DNA of 64,000 bases, taken from positions 124,001 to 188,000 of the forward strand of contig NZ_MIKA01000012.1 of the NCBI RefSeq assembly GCF_001730295.1. Reading direction: 5' to 3'. The notes under the pieces were generated by a model. That model was not told where the DNA came from. It did no database searches and saw nothing but the letters and a program-made list of their open reading frames with translations. The DNA is from Enterococcus plantarum. Lineage in GTDB: Bacteria; Bacillota; Bacilli; Lactobacillales; Enterococcaceae. Of the stretch, positions 26,732-33,663 are shown one piece after another; position 1 is the stretch's first letter; the number at the start of each line of letters is the position of its first letter. The position numbers and the translations under genes are program-made.

Positions 26732-27135
26732 ATCGAAAATACTAGTATACTTACTATATTAATTAACATTTTGAGTTCTTCTTTAGTCACTATTATCTTA
26801 TCAACTCTATTTTTAGAACCTTTTAAAGATAGAAAAAAATATATATTTGAAGAAAAAAGAGAGTATATGAATCAATAACGATTTTTTCTCAAATTGTTCT
26901 CTCCCCTAAAGAAGCTAAATTTTTTTTAGGCGTAGCAAGATACGATATTCAAGAACTATCTGAACAACAACGTGTAGAAAATGCCTTAAATGATTTAAAA
27001 ATATCTATTCCAAAGTTACAACTTATTACTAAGAACTCTAATGTAGCCAAAGAAACCATTAATTTTATAGAACAAAAAAATGAGAAATCATTCAATCTTT
27101 TGGTGGCTACTTTGAGAAAGGATTTATTCAAATAA
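26732..27135 (+). pseudogene. frameshifted small membrane protein gene
   Basis: A good AAAGGAG at 26717-26723 is followed not by a normal start codon but by GTTATCGAA; from 26732 the frame encodes a hydrophobic N-terminal segment (LTILINILSSSLVTIILSTLF) and stops at TAA 26876-26878. A shifted frame continues to 27135 with coherent soluble sequence (SPKEAKFFLGVARYDIQ, KLQLITKNSNVAKETINF). One lost base near 26866 plus a lost start codon would explain both. Hairpins follow at 27142-27175 and 27251-27290. Family not recognised. Confidence 0.65.
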
Positions 27136-27250
27136 ATTTTAGTTTAGCAAGCTAACTCACTTCAGTTTGCTAAACCCACTTTTTACGACCAACTGCACAA
27201 ATTGTTTCCTCACAAAAATTATGTGTACTTGGTTTATTTAGACTCAAACT

Positions 27251-27290
27251 AAAAACAGAAGTATTCCGTATTGGGATACCTCTGTTTTTT
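27251..27290 (+). terminator. intrinsic terminator in the 27.2-kb gap
   Basis: AAAACAGA and TCTGTTTT arms with an inner GTATTCC/GGGATAC pairing, then a T run. It lies between the membrane-protein pseudogene and the XRE regulators. An additional stem GTTTAGCAA/TTGCTAAAC is at 27142-27175. Confidence 0.7.
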
Positions 27291-27428
27291 ATTTATACTG
27301 TTTTTCTTCTTTTTGGTACTGATTCTTTTAAAGAAAAGTACAATAAATTTATTCTAGAAAGACTTTATAATTCAAAGATGGGCTCATTCAACATACGGAC
27401 CAATCTAACAACCTTTAACTACATATTT

Positions 27429-27662
27429 TCATTTCCCCTTCTTATTCGGAAAATGCACTTTCACATCACTAACCCCACAAATATAATTCATATCAACATT
27501 ATAAAATTTTGCAAGTTTAATCATAGATTCTAAAGGGATTCTCGTCTTACCATATTCGTAATCAGCATAAGTTCTCTGACCCACGTTTAACAACGCTGCA
27601 ACTTCTCTCTGTGTATAATCGTTATCCTCACGTAATTCCCTTATTCGCTTAATATAATCCAT
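27429..27662 (-). CDS. XRE-family regulator, copy 1
   Basis: A 77-aa single-domain Cro/CI-type helix-turn-helix protein: YTQREVAALLNVGQRTYADYE gives the HTH (about residues 15-38), followed by KFYNVDMNYICG typical of these regulators. GAGGG directly touches the in-frame ATG at 27668 and is correctly spaced for the ATG at 27662, so the shorter start is chosen. It is a close duplicate of the next gene (roughly nine in ten residues identical) and has the same pair of operator-like palindromes upstream. Confidence 0.88.
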   Translation of the reverse strand: MDYIKRIRELREDNDYTQREVAALLNVGQRTYADYEYGKTRIPLESMIKLAKFYNVDMNYICGVSDVKVHFPNKKGK

Positions 27663-27692
27663 AGCCATCCCTCTTTTTGATTATTCTATCCT

Positions 27693-27732
27693 AGAGTTAT
27701 AAACTCAACCACTGTTTAGAGCTATAAACTCT
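27693..27732. promoter_or_regulatory. paired operators upstream of XRE copy 1
   Basis: AGAGTTATAAACTCA (27693-27707) and AGAGCTATAAACTCT (27718-27732) are near-palindromes with 25-bp start-to-start spacing, lying over the promoter region of the regulator. An identical arrangement is found upstream of copy 2. Confidence 0.65.
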
Positions 27733-27766
27733 TAAATTAGCTATCTATCATTTAGCATTAAACTAA

Positions 27767-27991
27767 CTATTTTTTAGGAAATGAGTTCTTCACATTACTA
27801 ATTCCACATATATAATTCATATCAACGTTATAAAATTTAGCTAATACAATCATGGAATCTAGAGGTATTCTCGTTTTTCCATATTCATAATCAGCATAAG
27901 TTCTTTGTCCAACACTCAACAACGCTGCAACTTCTCTCTGTGTATAATCATTATCTTCACGTAATTCTCTTATCCGTTTTATATATTGCAT
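27767..27991 (-). CDS. XRE-family regulator, copy 2
   Basis: A 74-aa paralogue of the preceding regulator with the same HTH (YTQREVAALLSVGQRTYADYE) and differences mainly at residue 2 and the C-terminus. AAGGAGACAAGTC precedes the ATG. It is divergent from the 75-aa small-protein gene, with a shared 130-base region containing two operator-like sites. Probably autoregulated and controlling the divergent gene; targets elsewhere are unknown. Confidence 0.88.
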   Translation of the reverse strand: MQYIKRIRELREDNDYTQREVAALLSVGQRTYADYEYGKTRIPLDSMIVLAKFYNVDMNYICGISNVKNSFPKK

Positions 27992-28021
27992 GACTTGTCT
28001 CCTTTTTATTTATTTTACGAT

Positions 28022-28066
28022 AGAGTTATAAACTCTATTGACTTTTAGAGCAATAAACTCTAAAAT
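28022..28066. promoter_or_regulatory. divergent promoters with paired XRE operators
   Basis: AGAGTTATAAACTCT (28022-28036) and AGAGCAATAAACTCT (28047-28061) again lie 25 bp apart. On the plus strand TTGACT (28038-28043), 17 bases, TAAAAT (28061-28066) forms a promoter whose spacer contains the second operator. On the minus strand TTGCTC and TATAAC with 17-bp spacing overlap both operators. This is a compact auto- and cross-regulatory switch. Confidence 0.65.
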
Positions 28067-28115
28067 AGGTTTAAGAGCAAAAACAATGAATGAAAAAAAT
28101 AGAAATCATTAGGAG

Positions 28116-28425
28116 GTTCAACATGGCTCACCCAGTAAAAATAATCACTTATCAAGATCTACACAAACTAAATCATTCAATCCAACAATTAAAGAACTGG
28201 CACGAAACATTCCGTTCACAAAAAAACAACACCCAAAATCATTCTATTCCCGATAACCTCTTATATGAGCATGAGCGAATACTAAAAACATTAGCTCAAG
28301 AAACACAAAAACTTAAAACCAAAAAGAAACTCAAAAACATTTTGATTTAAAATCCTAGCAGCAAAATAGGATTTTAAAGTTCATCAGTATTAGCCGAACT
28401 GATACTAATGAACGATAGATTTAAA
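28116..28425 (+). repeat. 310-bp direct repeat, left copy
   Basis: Runs from the GTTCAACAT at the small-protein start, through the gene and two hairpins (AAAATCCTA/TAGGATTTT and the TTCATCAGTATTAG/CTGATACTAATGAA stem) to GATAGATTTAAA. The right copy at 34211-34521 has the same sequence with scattered substitutions, roughly 90% identical and in the same orientation. The 5.8 kb between the copies holds the LXG locus plus AraC and VOC genes. Confidence 0.9.
28123..28350 (+). CDS. 75-aa highly basic small protein, unknown
   Basis: Starts MAHPVKIITYQDLHKLNHSI after an excellent AGGAGG 6 bases upstream; an ATG at 28090 in the same frame is not supported. The protein is mostly helical, rich in Lys, Gln and Asn, with a basic C-terminal tail (KLKTKKKLKNIL) and a possible short coiled coil (residues 10-30 and 48-68). 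I recognise no family. A copy lacking its start codon lies at 34218 within a 310-bp direct repeat. Its promoter appears to be controlled by the divergent XRE regulator. Confidence 0.65.
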   Translation: MAHPVKIITYQDLHKLNHSIQQLKNWHETFRSQKNNTQNHSIPDNLLYEHERILKTLAQETQKLKTKKKLKNILI

Positions 28426-28460
28426 CAAGTAGTTGGCTATCTAACTACTTGTTTCTTGTG
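28426..28460 (+). terminator. terminator after the left direct repeat
   Basis: CAAGTAGTT (28426-28434) pairs with AACTACTTG (28443-28451), followed by TTTCTTGTGTTTT. It begins exactly where similarity with the right-hand repeat stops. Confidence 0.7.
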
Positions 28461-28478
28461 TTTTAGCACAATTCATTT

Positions 28479-28673
28479 TCAACAAAAAAGCCTAGAGAAA
28501 ATTCCTCTAGACCTCATTATTGCATTCACGTCTTGAACATCCACTACAATTAAATTTTTTTCTCGTGCATATTCATTTATTCTTGTAATTAGTTCATCTT
28601 TGTATGAATATTCCACAAACGGAATTTCACGCTGATCATTTATTTCATATTCTGGAAAAATAAAGAAATTCAT
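28479..28673 (-). pseudogene. truncated small gene at the end of the LXG locus
   Basis: A 64-codon frame (MNFFIFPEYEINDQREIPFV start) with no ribosome binding site and with its last 12 or so codons running through a terminator stem (28484-28515). It looks like the stub of an immunity gene or toxin tip whose ends were replaced by recombination. The middle (RINEYAREKNLIVVDVQDVNAI) appears protein-like. No family was recognised. Confidence 0.4.
28484..28515 (-). terminator. module-end terminator of the LXG locus (distal copy)
   Basis: Minus-strand stem CTAGAG/CTCTAG followed by GGCTTTTTT. A closely similar element, with similar flanks on both sides, occurs at 29898-29932 after the first immunity gene, so each toxin-immunity module ends in the same signal. 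Confidence 0.7.
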
Positions 28674-28709
28674 TGGATAATACTTTAGGAAAGTGAAGAA
28701 ACTACTATT

Positions 28710-29072
28710 TTAATAAATATCAATTCTTGAAATATCAACTTCTAAATAATCATTTTTGTCAATGTCCTTAGGTATGTCGCCATCAGATATATCTATTTTA
28801 AACTCTCCTATTTGTAAAATCTCACTGTCCTTATCTACAAGTTTAGCTTGAATAGAGTAGCTACCGTTTTTTTCATCTATTACGTATTCCTCATTGAAGC
28901 TTTTCACGATATTTCTAACATTAAATCCATAAAGAATATCTGAAAACGTATCACCTTCTGAAAAATTACAATCACTACAAAAACATTCAATAGAATACGT
29001 ACCATCTGAAAGTAAAATATCTGCCTCTCCTGAATCTATATCTATCCAATTCACTTTTTTTACAATAATCAT
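28710..29072 (-). CDS. probable immunity protein for the orphan LXG toxin tip
   Basis: A 120-aa acidic soluble protein (MIIVKKVNWIDIDSGEADIL) with a Cys-containing ECFCSDCNF motif and alternating beta-like segments. TAGGAGG lies 9 bases before the ATG, so it is likely translated. It begins 13 bases after the orphan toxin-tip frame, the position an immunity gene holds in polymorphic toxin loci. No named immunity family was recognised; the role is inferred from position and size. Confidence 0.6.
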   Translation of the reverse strand: MIIVKKVNWIDIDSGEADILLSDGTYSIECFCSDCNFSEGDTFSDILYGFNVRNIVKSFNEEYVIDEKNGSYSIQAKLVDKDSEILQIGEFKIDISDGDIPKDIDKNDYLEVDISRIDIY

Positions 29073-29085
29073 CTTATATTACCTC

Positions 29086-29808
29086 CTACGGTTTTAACCC
29101 TAAACTAGGTGCCTTTTTAGCAAGCTCTTTTACAGATTTCAAATGTAACGTTGTTATATTACCTGTTGTCCTATCTAATCCAAAAAAAGCATATTTAGCA
29201 CTGCCTTCACCACTAATAAGTTTGACATAACCGTTCATTTCAGGAACAAATTGCCCTTCATTAATTACATGATTTGCATCACTTAAATAATCAGCTACAG
29301 TGTAATTTTTTTTGTTTAAAGCCTGTTTCATTTCAAAACCATGTTTTGAAAAATGAATCTCTAATTTTTCAGAACTTCCAAAATTAATTCCAACTTTCCC
29401 TACATCTTTCCCTCTATCAACAGTCTTAACAACATCCGCTGACTTCTCAAACTCTTTCAACGCTTCCCACTCTTTAGCAGTCAACTTAATCGCATCCAGC
29501 GAATAATCACCATTTGTCAGCAACTTAGCTGACTTCAAAATATCCTTCACTCGATCAATTGGCAATACAGCTAATAACAAGAAAACACCTGAAGATGAGC
29601 GTTGCATTTTTGTAGAATCTTTCGCAAGCAGGATCTCAATATCATCAATATTCGTAAGAATTTTAAAAATCTCCGGTCCATACTCTTTAAATAATTCAAC
29701 ATTATGAACACGAAACAGTTCATGCAACTCTTTGGTTCTTTGAACATCCAATTTCCCATTGCGATAAATCTGATATTCGACGCCATTTGATAATTCTTTG
29801 ATGACCAC
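29086..29808 (-). CDS. orphan LXG toxin C-terminal cassette
   Basis: A 240-codon frame lacking an LXG domain. Its first 138 residues (VIKELSNGVEYQIYRNGKL to RGKDVGK) are about 95% identical to the pre-toxin region of the full-length LXG protein. After RGKDVGK it switches to a different 102-aa tip containing HFSKHGFEM, YTVADYLSDANHVI and FFGLDRTTGNITTLH. This pattern resembles small RNase-type toxins of the BECR group, but that is a guess from motif shape. The first codon is GTG without a ribosome site and homology fades just upstream, so it is probably a silent donor cassette unless recombined onto an LXG gene. Confidence 0.7.
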   Translation of the reverse strand: MVIKELSNGVEYQIYRNGKLDVQRTKELHELFRVHNVELFKEYGPEIFKILTNIDDIEILLAKDSTKMQRSSSGVFLLLAVLPIDRVKDILKSAKLLTNGDYSLDAIKLTAKEWEALKEFEKSADVVKTVDRGKDVGKVGINFGSSEKLEIHFSKHGFEMKQALNKKNYTVADYLSDANHVINEGQFVPEMNGYVKLISGEGSAKYAFFGLDRTTGNITTLHLKSVKELAKKAPSLGLKP

Positions 29809-29897
29809 ATCAATTCGGTCTTTCGGTTGTGCTTTGTTACAGTTCTTTAGTTTTCTGTAGCAATTTCTTTGTGTTTAGTAGCATCCATTTCTAATTC

Positions 29898-29932
29898 AAA
29901 AAAGCCTAGAAGAAATTTCTCTAGACTTTTTT
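29898..29932 (-). terminator. module-end terminator of the LXG locus (proximal copy)
   Basis: AAAAAAG...TCTAG stem with T tail on the minus strand, after the first immunity gene. Its flanks (a TTTCTTTGTGTTTAG block at one side, a TCTAGGAAAATGAAG block on the other) recur around the distal copy at 28484. Confidence 0.65.
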
Positions 29933-30069
29933 GTTCCAAATAATGCTCTAGGAAAATGAAGACAATACATTAACTAGTCACTTTATACAGCATTAACGCT
30001 TTTCACTTAGCTGTCCCTAGCTATTGACCACTTGATTACCAATCTTTTGATAAAGCGCCTTTTTTACTA

Positions 30070-30504
30070 CTATGAAATTTCAGCTTTTACAGCTATCAAC
30101 TCGCCATCATTTACATAAAAAGTTAGGTTTGTAGTAACAATTTCTTTATTATATGTTTCTAATTCAGAAAAATACAAGGTAAAGTAATCTTTGCTTTTGA
30201 AAACTTTTGCTATTGAAACTTCTACAGGAACTTCTGTATTAATTAATGGGAAACCATTCTGCATCAATGTTTCTTGCTGCTTTATTAAAAAAATTTCTTT
30301 TTCTAATTCCTCAGGGAAAATACATTCAATTTCCCCAATCAAACCATCATCATCTAACCACATCATCATATTAGTTCCTAGTGGATACGTGTAAAAATCA
30401 TCATTCATTTTTTCGGTAACAATATCGAAATTCTTTACTTCATCCACATAAGTAACTTCGCTTTTTAAATCTTGTTGTATCACTTTTTTTATTTTCATAT
30501 CCAA
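30070..30504 (-). CDS. probable immunity protein of the LXG toxin
   Basis: A 144-aa acidic protein starting MDMKIKKVIQQDLKSEV, with AAGGAG 7 bases upstream and its ATG only 5 bases after the toxin stop. Sequence features PLGTNMMMWLDDDGLIGEIECIFP and PVEVSIAKVF fit small cytoplasmic immunity proteins with an alpha/beta fold. No specific family was identified. Position directly after the toxin gene is the main evidence. Confidence 0.65.
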   Translation of the reverse strand: MDMKIKKVIQQDLKSEVTYVDEVKNFDIVTEKMNDDFYTYPLGTNMMMWLDDDGLIGEIECIFPEELEKEIFLIKQQETLMQNGFPLINTEVPVEVSIAKVFKSKDYFTLYFSELETYNKEIVTTNLTFYVNDGELIAVKAEIS

Positions 30505-30509
30505 GCTCC

Positions 30510-31901
30510 TTACTGTTTAAATTTTTGAGGCCATATCCCAACAACCGTATTTGTTTCAGGATTTACAAATATAGAAGTTCCTGTTTTCGGGTTAACATAT
30601 TTTACACTCCCTGGGTCTGCTGATAATGGCTTAGTTTTTAATGCATCAATAATGTCATCAATCATGATATCTTTTCTCCCAGACTTGAAAAGAGAATTGT
30701 ACGCATGTTGATTTAATTTTGTTCCATCAGGAAACCCATTTTTCAATACTTCATCAAATTGTGGTCTTCTTAATGCTCTTAAATCTGGATTTCCATTTGC
30801 ACTGTATATCTTTTTAACCCCACTAGCTTTCCCTACATCTTTCCCTCTATCAACAGTCTTAACAACATCCGCTGACCTCTCAAACTCTTTCAACGTTTCC
30901 CACTCTTTAACAGTCAACTTGATCGCATCTAGCGAATAATCACCATTTCTAAGCAACTTAGCTGACTTCAAAATATCCTTCACTCGATCAATCGGCAATA
31001 CAGCTAACAACAAGAAAACACCTGAAGATGACCGCTGCATCGTCGTAGAATCTTTCCCAAATAGAATCTCAATATCATCAATATTCGTAAGGATTTTAAA
31101 AATCTCTGGTCCATACTCTTTAAATAATTCAACATTATGAACACGAAACAGTTCATGTAATTCTTTGGTTCTTTGAACATCCAATTTCCCATTACGATAA
31201 ATCTGGTATTCGACGCCATTCGATAATTCTTTGATGACCACATCAATTCGGTCTTTGGGTTGTTCTTTGTTAAAGTCCTTTAGTGCTTTATACCATTTTT
31301 GATTTTTAAAATCAATGGTTTTATAACCATCTTTCCCGCCTGAAAAATTCCCGGCACTACCTAGAAAAGCTAACCCTTCGGCAATCGAAGTAATAACTGT
31401 CTGCACGTCTGAGAAATCACTGCCATGTGCTGCTTCAAAGGCGCTATATTTTTCGAGAATCTCAATTTTCTTTGCGGTTCCTAGCATACTTTGTTTATTA
31501 AAAAATTGGTTCACAAATGGCACATCTTCAAAGGCTTTTGCCAAAGCTTCCATGATCACATCATTTTCTGCTTGTAGACGACGTAACTCAGCTTTTAGCC
31601 CTTCCATTTTTGCGGTATCTAAATCATTTTCTGCTGGTCCAACTTCTGAGGTAAAGGCGCTCAAGTAAGAGGTGATCGCATCATCAAGGGTATTTAAGGC
31701 ATTGCCCACTGTCGTTGATACTTCAGAGTAGGCATCAAAATAACTTTTGGTCGAATCCCACCCTGTACCAGATAATTTCCCTGCACTTTGAAACGCTTGT
31801 TGCGCCTCTTTAAAGGAATTTAGTTGATCTAATACTGTTAAACGTAGCGTTTGGACTTCACTGGCAACGTTTTGCCATTCAGTATATCTAAATTTAGGCA
31901 T
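30510..31901 (-). CDS. LXG-domain polymorphic toxin (type VII secretion effector)
   Basis: A 463-aa antibacterial toxin candidate exported by the Esx/type VII system. N-terminal helical LXG domain about residues 1-200 (TEWQNVASEVQTLRLTVLDQ, then a long coiled region), a middle pre-toxin region about 210-358, and a variable tip from about 359 to 463 ending SVKYVNPKTGTSIFVNP...GIWPQKF. The tip resembles compact RNase toxins but has no catalytic assignment. The frame opens at 31985, but AGGAGGAGG fixes the start at ATG 31901 (MPKFRYTEW). It overlaps the upstream partner gene by 8 bases. No secretion machinery genes are in the window. Confidence 0.88.
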   Translation of the reverse strand: MPKFRYTEWQNVASEVQTLRLTVLDQLNSFKEAQQAFQSAGKLSGTGWDSTKSYFDAYSEVSTTVGNALNTLDDAITSYLSAFTSEVGPAENDLDTAKMEGLKAELRRLQAENDVIMEALAKAFEDVPFVNQFFNKQSMLGTAKKIEILEKYSAFEAAHGSDFSDVQTVITSIAEGLAFLGSAGNFSGGKDGYKTIDFKNQKWYKALKDFNKEQPKDRIDVVIKELSNGVEYQIYRNGKLDVQRTKELHELFRVHNVELFKEYGPEIFKILTNIDDIEILFGKDSTTMQRSSSGVFLLLAVLPIDRVKDILKSAKLLRNGDYSLDAIKLTVKEWETLKEFERSADVVKTVDRGKDVGKASGVKKIYSANGNPDLRALRRPQFDEVLKNGFPDGTKLNQHAYNSLFKSGRKDIMIDDIIDALKTKPLSADPGSVKYVNPKTGTSIFVNPETNTVVGIWPQKFKQ

Positions 31902-32256
31902 CTTCCTCCTCCTTTTGTGCTTGTTTCTTTTTTTGCAGCCATAGGAGGTCGTCTTCTGCTTGGATTTTTTTACGTTCTGTTTCACTTACTAATTCTGTTA
32001 ACTCTTCTTTGCCAGCATCAAAGGTTCGGAATGCTTCTGTCCGTTCATCTTCTAGCATTTCTAAATCTATCCTAGCTGAACGTTCTGCTTCTGTTCCTTT
32101 GCTGTAATAGAGAAATTCTTCCAATATCTCTGCTTGTTGTTGGTAAACACGTTGTAGATCATTGAGTAGAAAATCACTTTCAGTATCTTTTTTCTTTAAC
32201 TCTATTTTTCGATCTTCGTATTCTTCGATTTTCACCTGTAGTTGTTTTTCTTCCAT
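31894..32256 (-). CDS. LXG-associated helical partner, DUF3958-like (Lap2 type)
   Basis: A 120-aa almost wholly helical, charged protein (KQLQVKIEEYEDRKIELKKK, then ARIDLEMLEDERTEAFRTF) with predicted coiled coils. It lies between the WXG100-like gene and the LXG toxin, the place of DUF3958 partners that bind the LXG domain and are needed for toxin export in streptococci. Family assignment is by size, composition and gene order. Its stop overlaps the toxin start. Confidence 0.75.
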   Translation of the reverse strand: MEEKQLQVKIEEYEDRKIELKKKDTESDFLLNDLQRVYQQQAEILEEFLYYSKGTEAERSARIDLEMLEDERTEAFRTFDAGKEELTELVSETERKKIQAEDDLLWLQKKKQAQKEEEDA

Positions 32257-32263
32257 AAAGCAC

Positions 32264-32530
32264 CTACTTTACTGCATTTTTTTCAGCCTGTTTGATGGCT
32301 TGATGTATTTTTTCTAAGTTTCCAATGTCTTTAGACGCGTTGCTTTTAAACGTTGAAACAATGGTACTAAGCGAAGAAACACTACTTTTCATTGCACTAG
32401 CGGCACTACTTTCAGAAAAACTCATGCTACTTGCTTGTTTTGGTTTGAATGATAGGGATGAGAGGCTGCTTGTAAATTTACTTGTTAAGGAATTTACGGT
32501 TGCTGCATCAGTACTGATTTTATCTGCCAT
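32264..32530 (-). CDS. TIGR04197/DUF3130-like WXG100-related partner (Lap1 type)
   Basis: An 88-aa Ser-rich helical hairpin protein: MADKISTDAATVNSLTSKF, then MKSSVSSLSTIVSTFKSNA and a terminal IHQAIKQAEK helix. Size and pattern match the small SACOL2603-type proteins that pair with LXG toxins for targeting to type VII secretion. AAGGAGACATTCAG precedes the ATG. It is the first gene of the toxin operon; the region upstream (32531-32820) is non-coding and must carry its promoter. Confidence 0.78.
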   Translation of the reverse strand: MADKISTDAATVNSLTSKFTSSLSSLSFKPKQASSMSFSESSAASAMKSSVSSLSTIVSTFKSNASKDIGNLEKIHQAIKQAEKNAVK

Positions 32531-32825
32531 CTGAATGTCTCCTTTGATCGATTAGTTGATTTTACCCTCGACATAATATTTATCTTTTTAGCTAACTTGC
32601 CCAACCATATAATTGCTTTTGAAAATATTATGTAAGATAAGAATACCATATTGGTAACTATAGACTTTATCAACTTATTCAGTGTACTTGTAACTTTTTG
32701 ATAAACCATTGAATCGTTTAAATTTTATTGAAAAACTCTTTCTTTTCGTGCAAAATAAGTAATTGATATAGCTTATTTATTGACAAGTCTTTTAGAAACT
32801 AGCGCTCTGAGAAGGAGGAACAAAA
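32531..32825. other. divergent intergenic region, LXG operon / AraC gene
   Basis: About 295 AT-rich bases. On the minus strand TTACCA...TACATAAT at about 32625-32665 could be a weak promoter for the toxin operon; on the plus strand TTGACA at 32780-32785 lacks a good -10 at the usual distance. No gene seen. Confidence 0.35.
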
Positions 32826-33599
32826 ATGAAAACCAAAATGCCTGAAATTCTTTCTTTCATTTCAGAAGAAGCTGTTAGTAGAAAAATGACCAGTGAGGAA
32901 ATTGCCGTTCACTTTGGTTATGATAAACATCACTTTAGTCGGAAATTTAAAGAGATAAATGGATTCAGTATTGCTGAATTTCTCTCTAGTTTAAAAGTTG
33001 AAAAGGCGATCTTTGAACTTGATGAAGAAAAGCGAATACTCGACCTACAAGAGCGTTCAGGTTTTGAAAGCAGCGGTAGTTTCACGAATACGTTTAAAAA
33101 ATATACAGGTAGTTCACCTAAAGAGTACAAAACGAAAATGAGTGAACTTTTTGATGATATGAAACGGTTTGAAACGGATGATAAGGATCAGTCGATAGCG
33201 CATTTTGAAGAAAAGAGTCAGTCTTTTTGCACCGTAACGATTGAAGTACCGGCTGGATTTGAGCTGGGGATTGTATTTATTGGACTTTTCCGGACACTTA
33301 TCCCGAATCATATGCCTATATCTGGATTAGCGACTAAAAATTTAATCGGAAACAAATTGAAAAATATTCCAAATGGAGACTATTATTTATTAGCTTGTGG
33401 CATAAGCCGTTCCACTAATGTTCTATCTTACTTTAACTTAGGCAACAGCTTGAGAGGGAAAGAAGATGAACGTCTATCATTTCCAAACTGTTCTGGCAAT
33501 CATTACACGATTAAACTGAGAGAACCGATACCAGAAGACCCACCAATATTAGTGAATGTGGGAAAACTTTTGATCTCCCGTTTAAAGAACACAATCTAG
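32826..33599 (+). CDS. AraC-family regulator
   Basis: A 257-aa protein with an N-terminal AraC/XylS double helix-turn-helix: SEEIAVHFGYDKHHFSRKFKEINGFSIAEFL (about residues 23-53) and LDLQERSGFESSGSFTNTFKKYTGSSPKEY (about 75-105). The remaining 150 residues resemble an effector-binding GyrI-like fold only loosely. HTH-first architecture occurs in the Rob/SoxS-with-GyrI group. GAAGGAGG precedes the ATG. It is followed by a VOC-family gene that it may control. Confidence 0.85.
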   Translation: MKTKMPEILSFISEEAVSRKMTSEEIAVHFGYDKHHFSRKFKEINGFSIAEFLSSLKVEKAIFELDEEKRILDLQERSGFESSGSFTNTFKKYTGSSPKEYKTKMSELFDDMKRFETDDKDQSIAHFEEKSQSFCTVTIEVPAGFELGIVFIGLFRTLIPNHMPISGLATKNLIGNKLKNIPNGDYYLLACGISRSTNVLSYFNLGNSLRGKEDERLSFPNCSGNHYTIKLREPIPEDPPILVNVGKLLISRLKNTI

Positions 33600-33663
33600 A
33601 ATAATATTATTCGACCATGAAATGATAAACTAGTCGTAAGTTGATGGAATGGAGGAAATAGTT

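Noticed and set aside
29571-29813. 80-codon frame starting ATG inside the orphan LXG cassette (and its twin at 31004-31246)
   Set aside because: Both are out-of-frame shadows of the conserved pre-toxin module; they are similar only because the DNA is duplicated.
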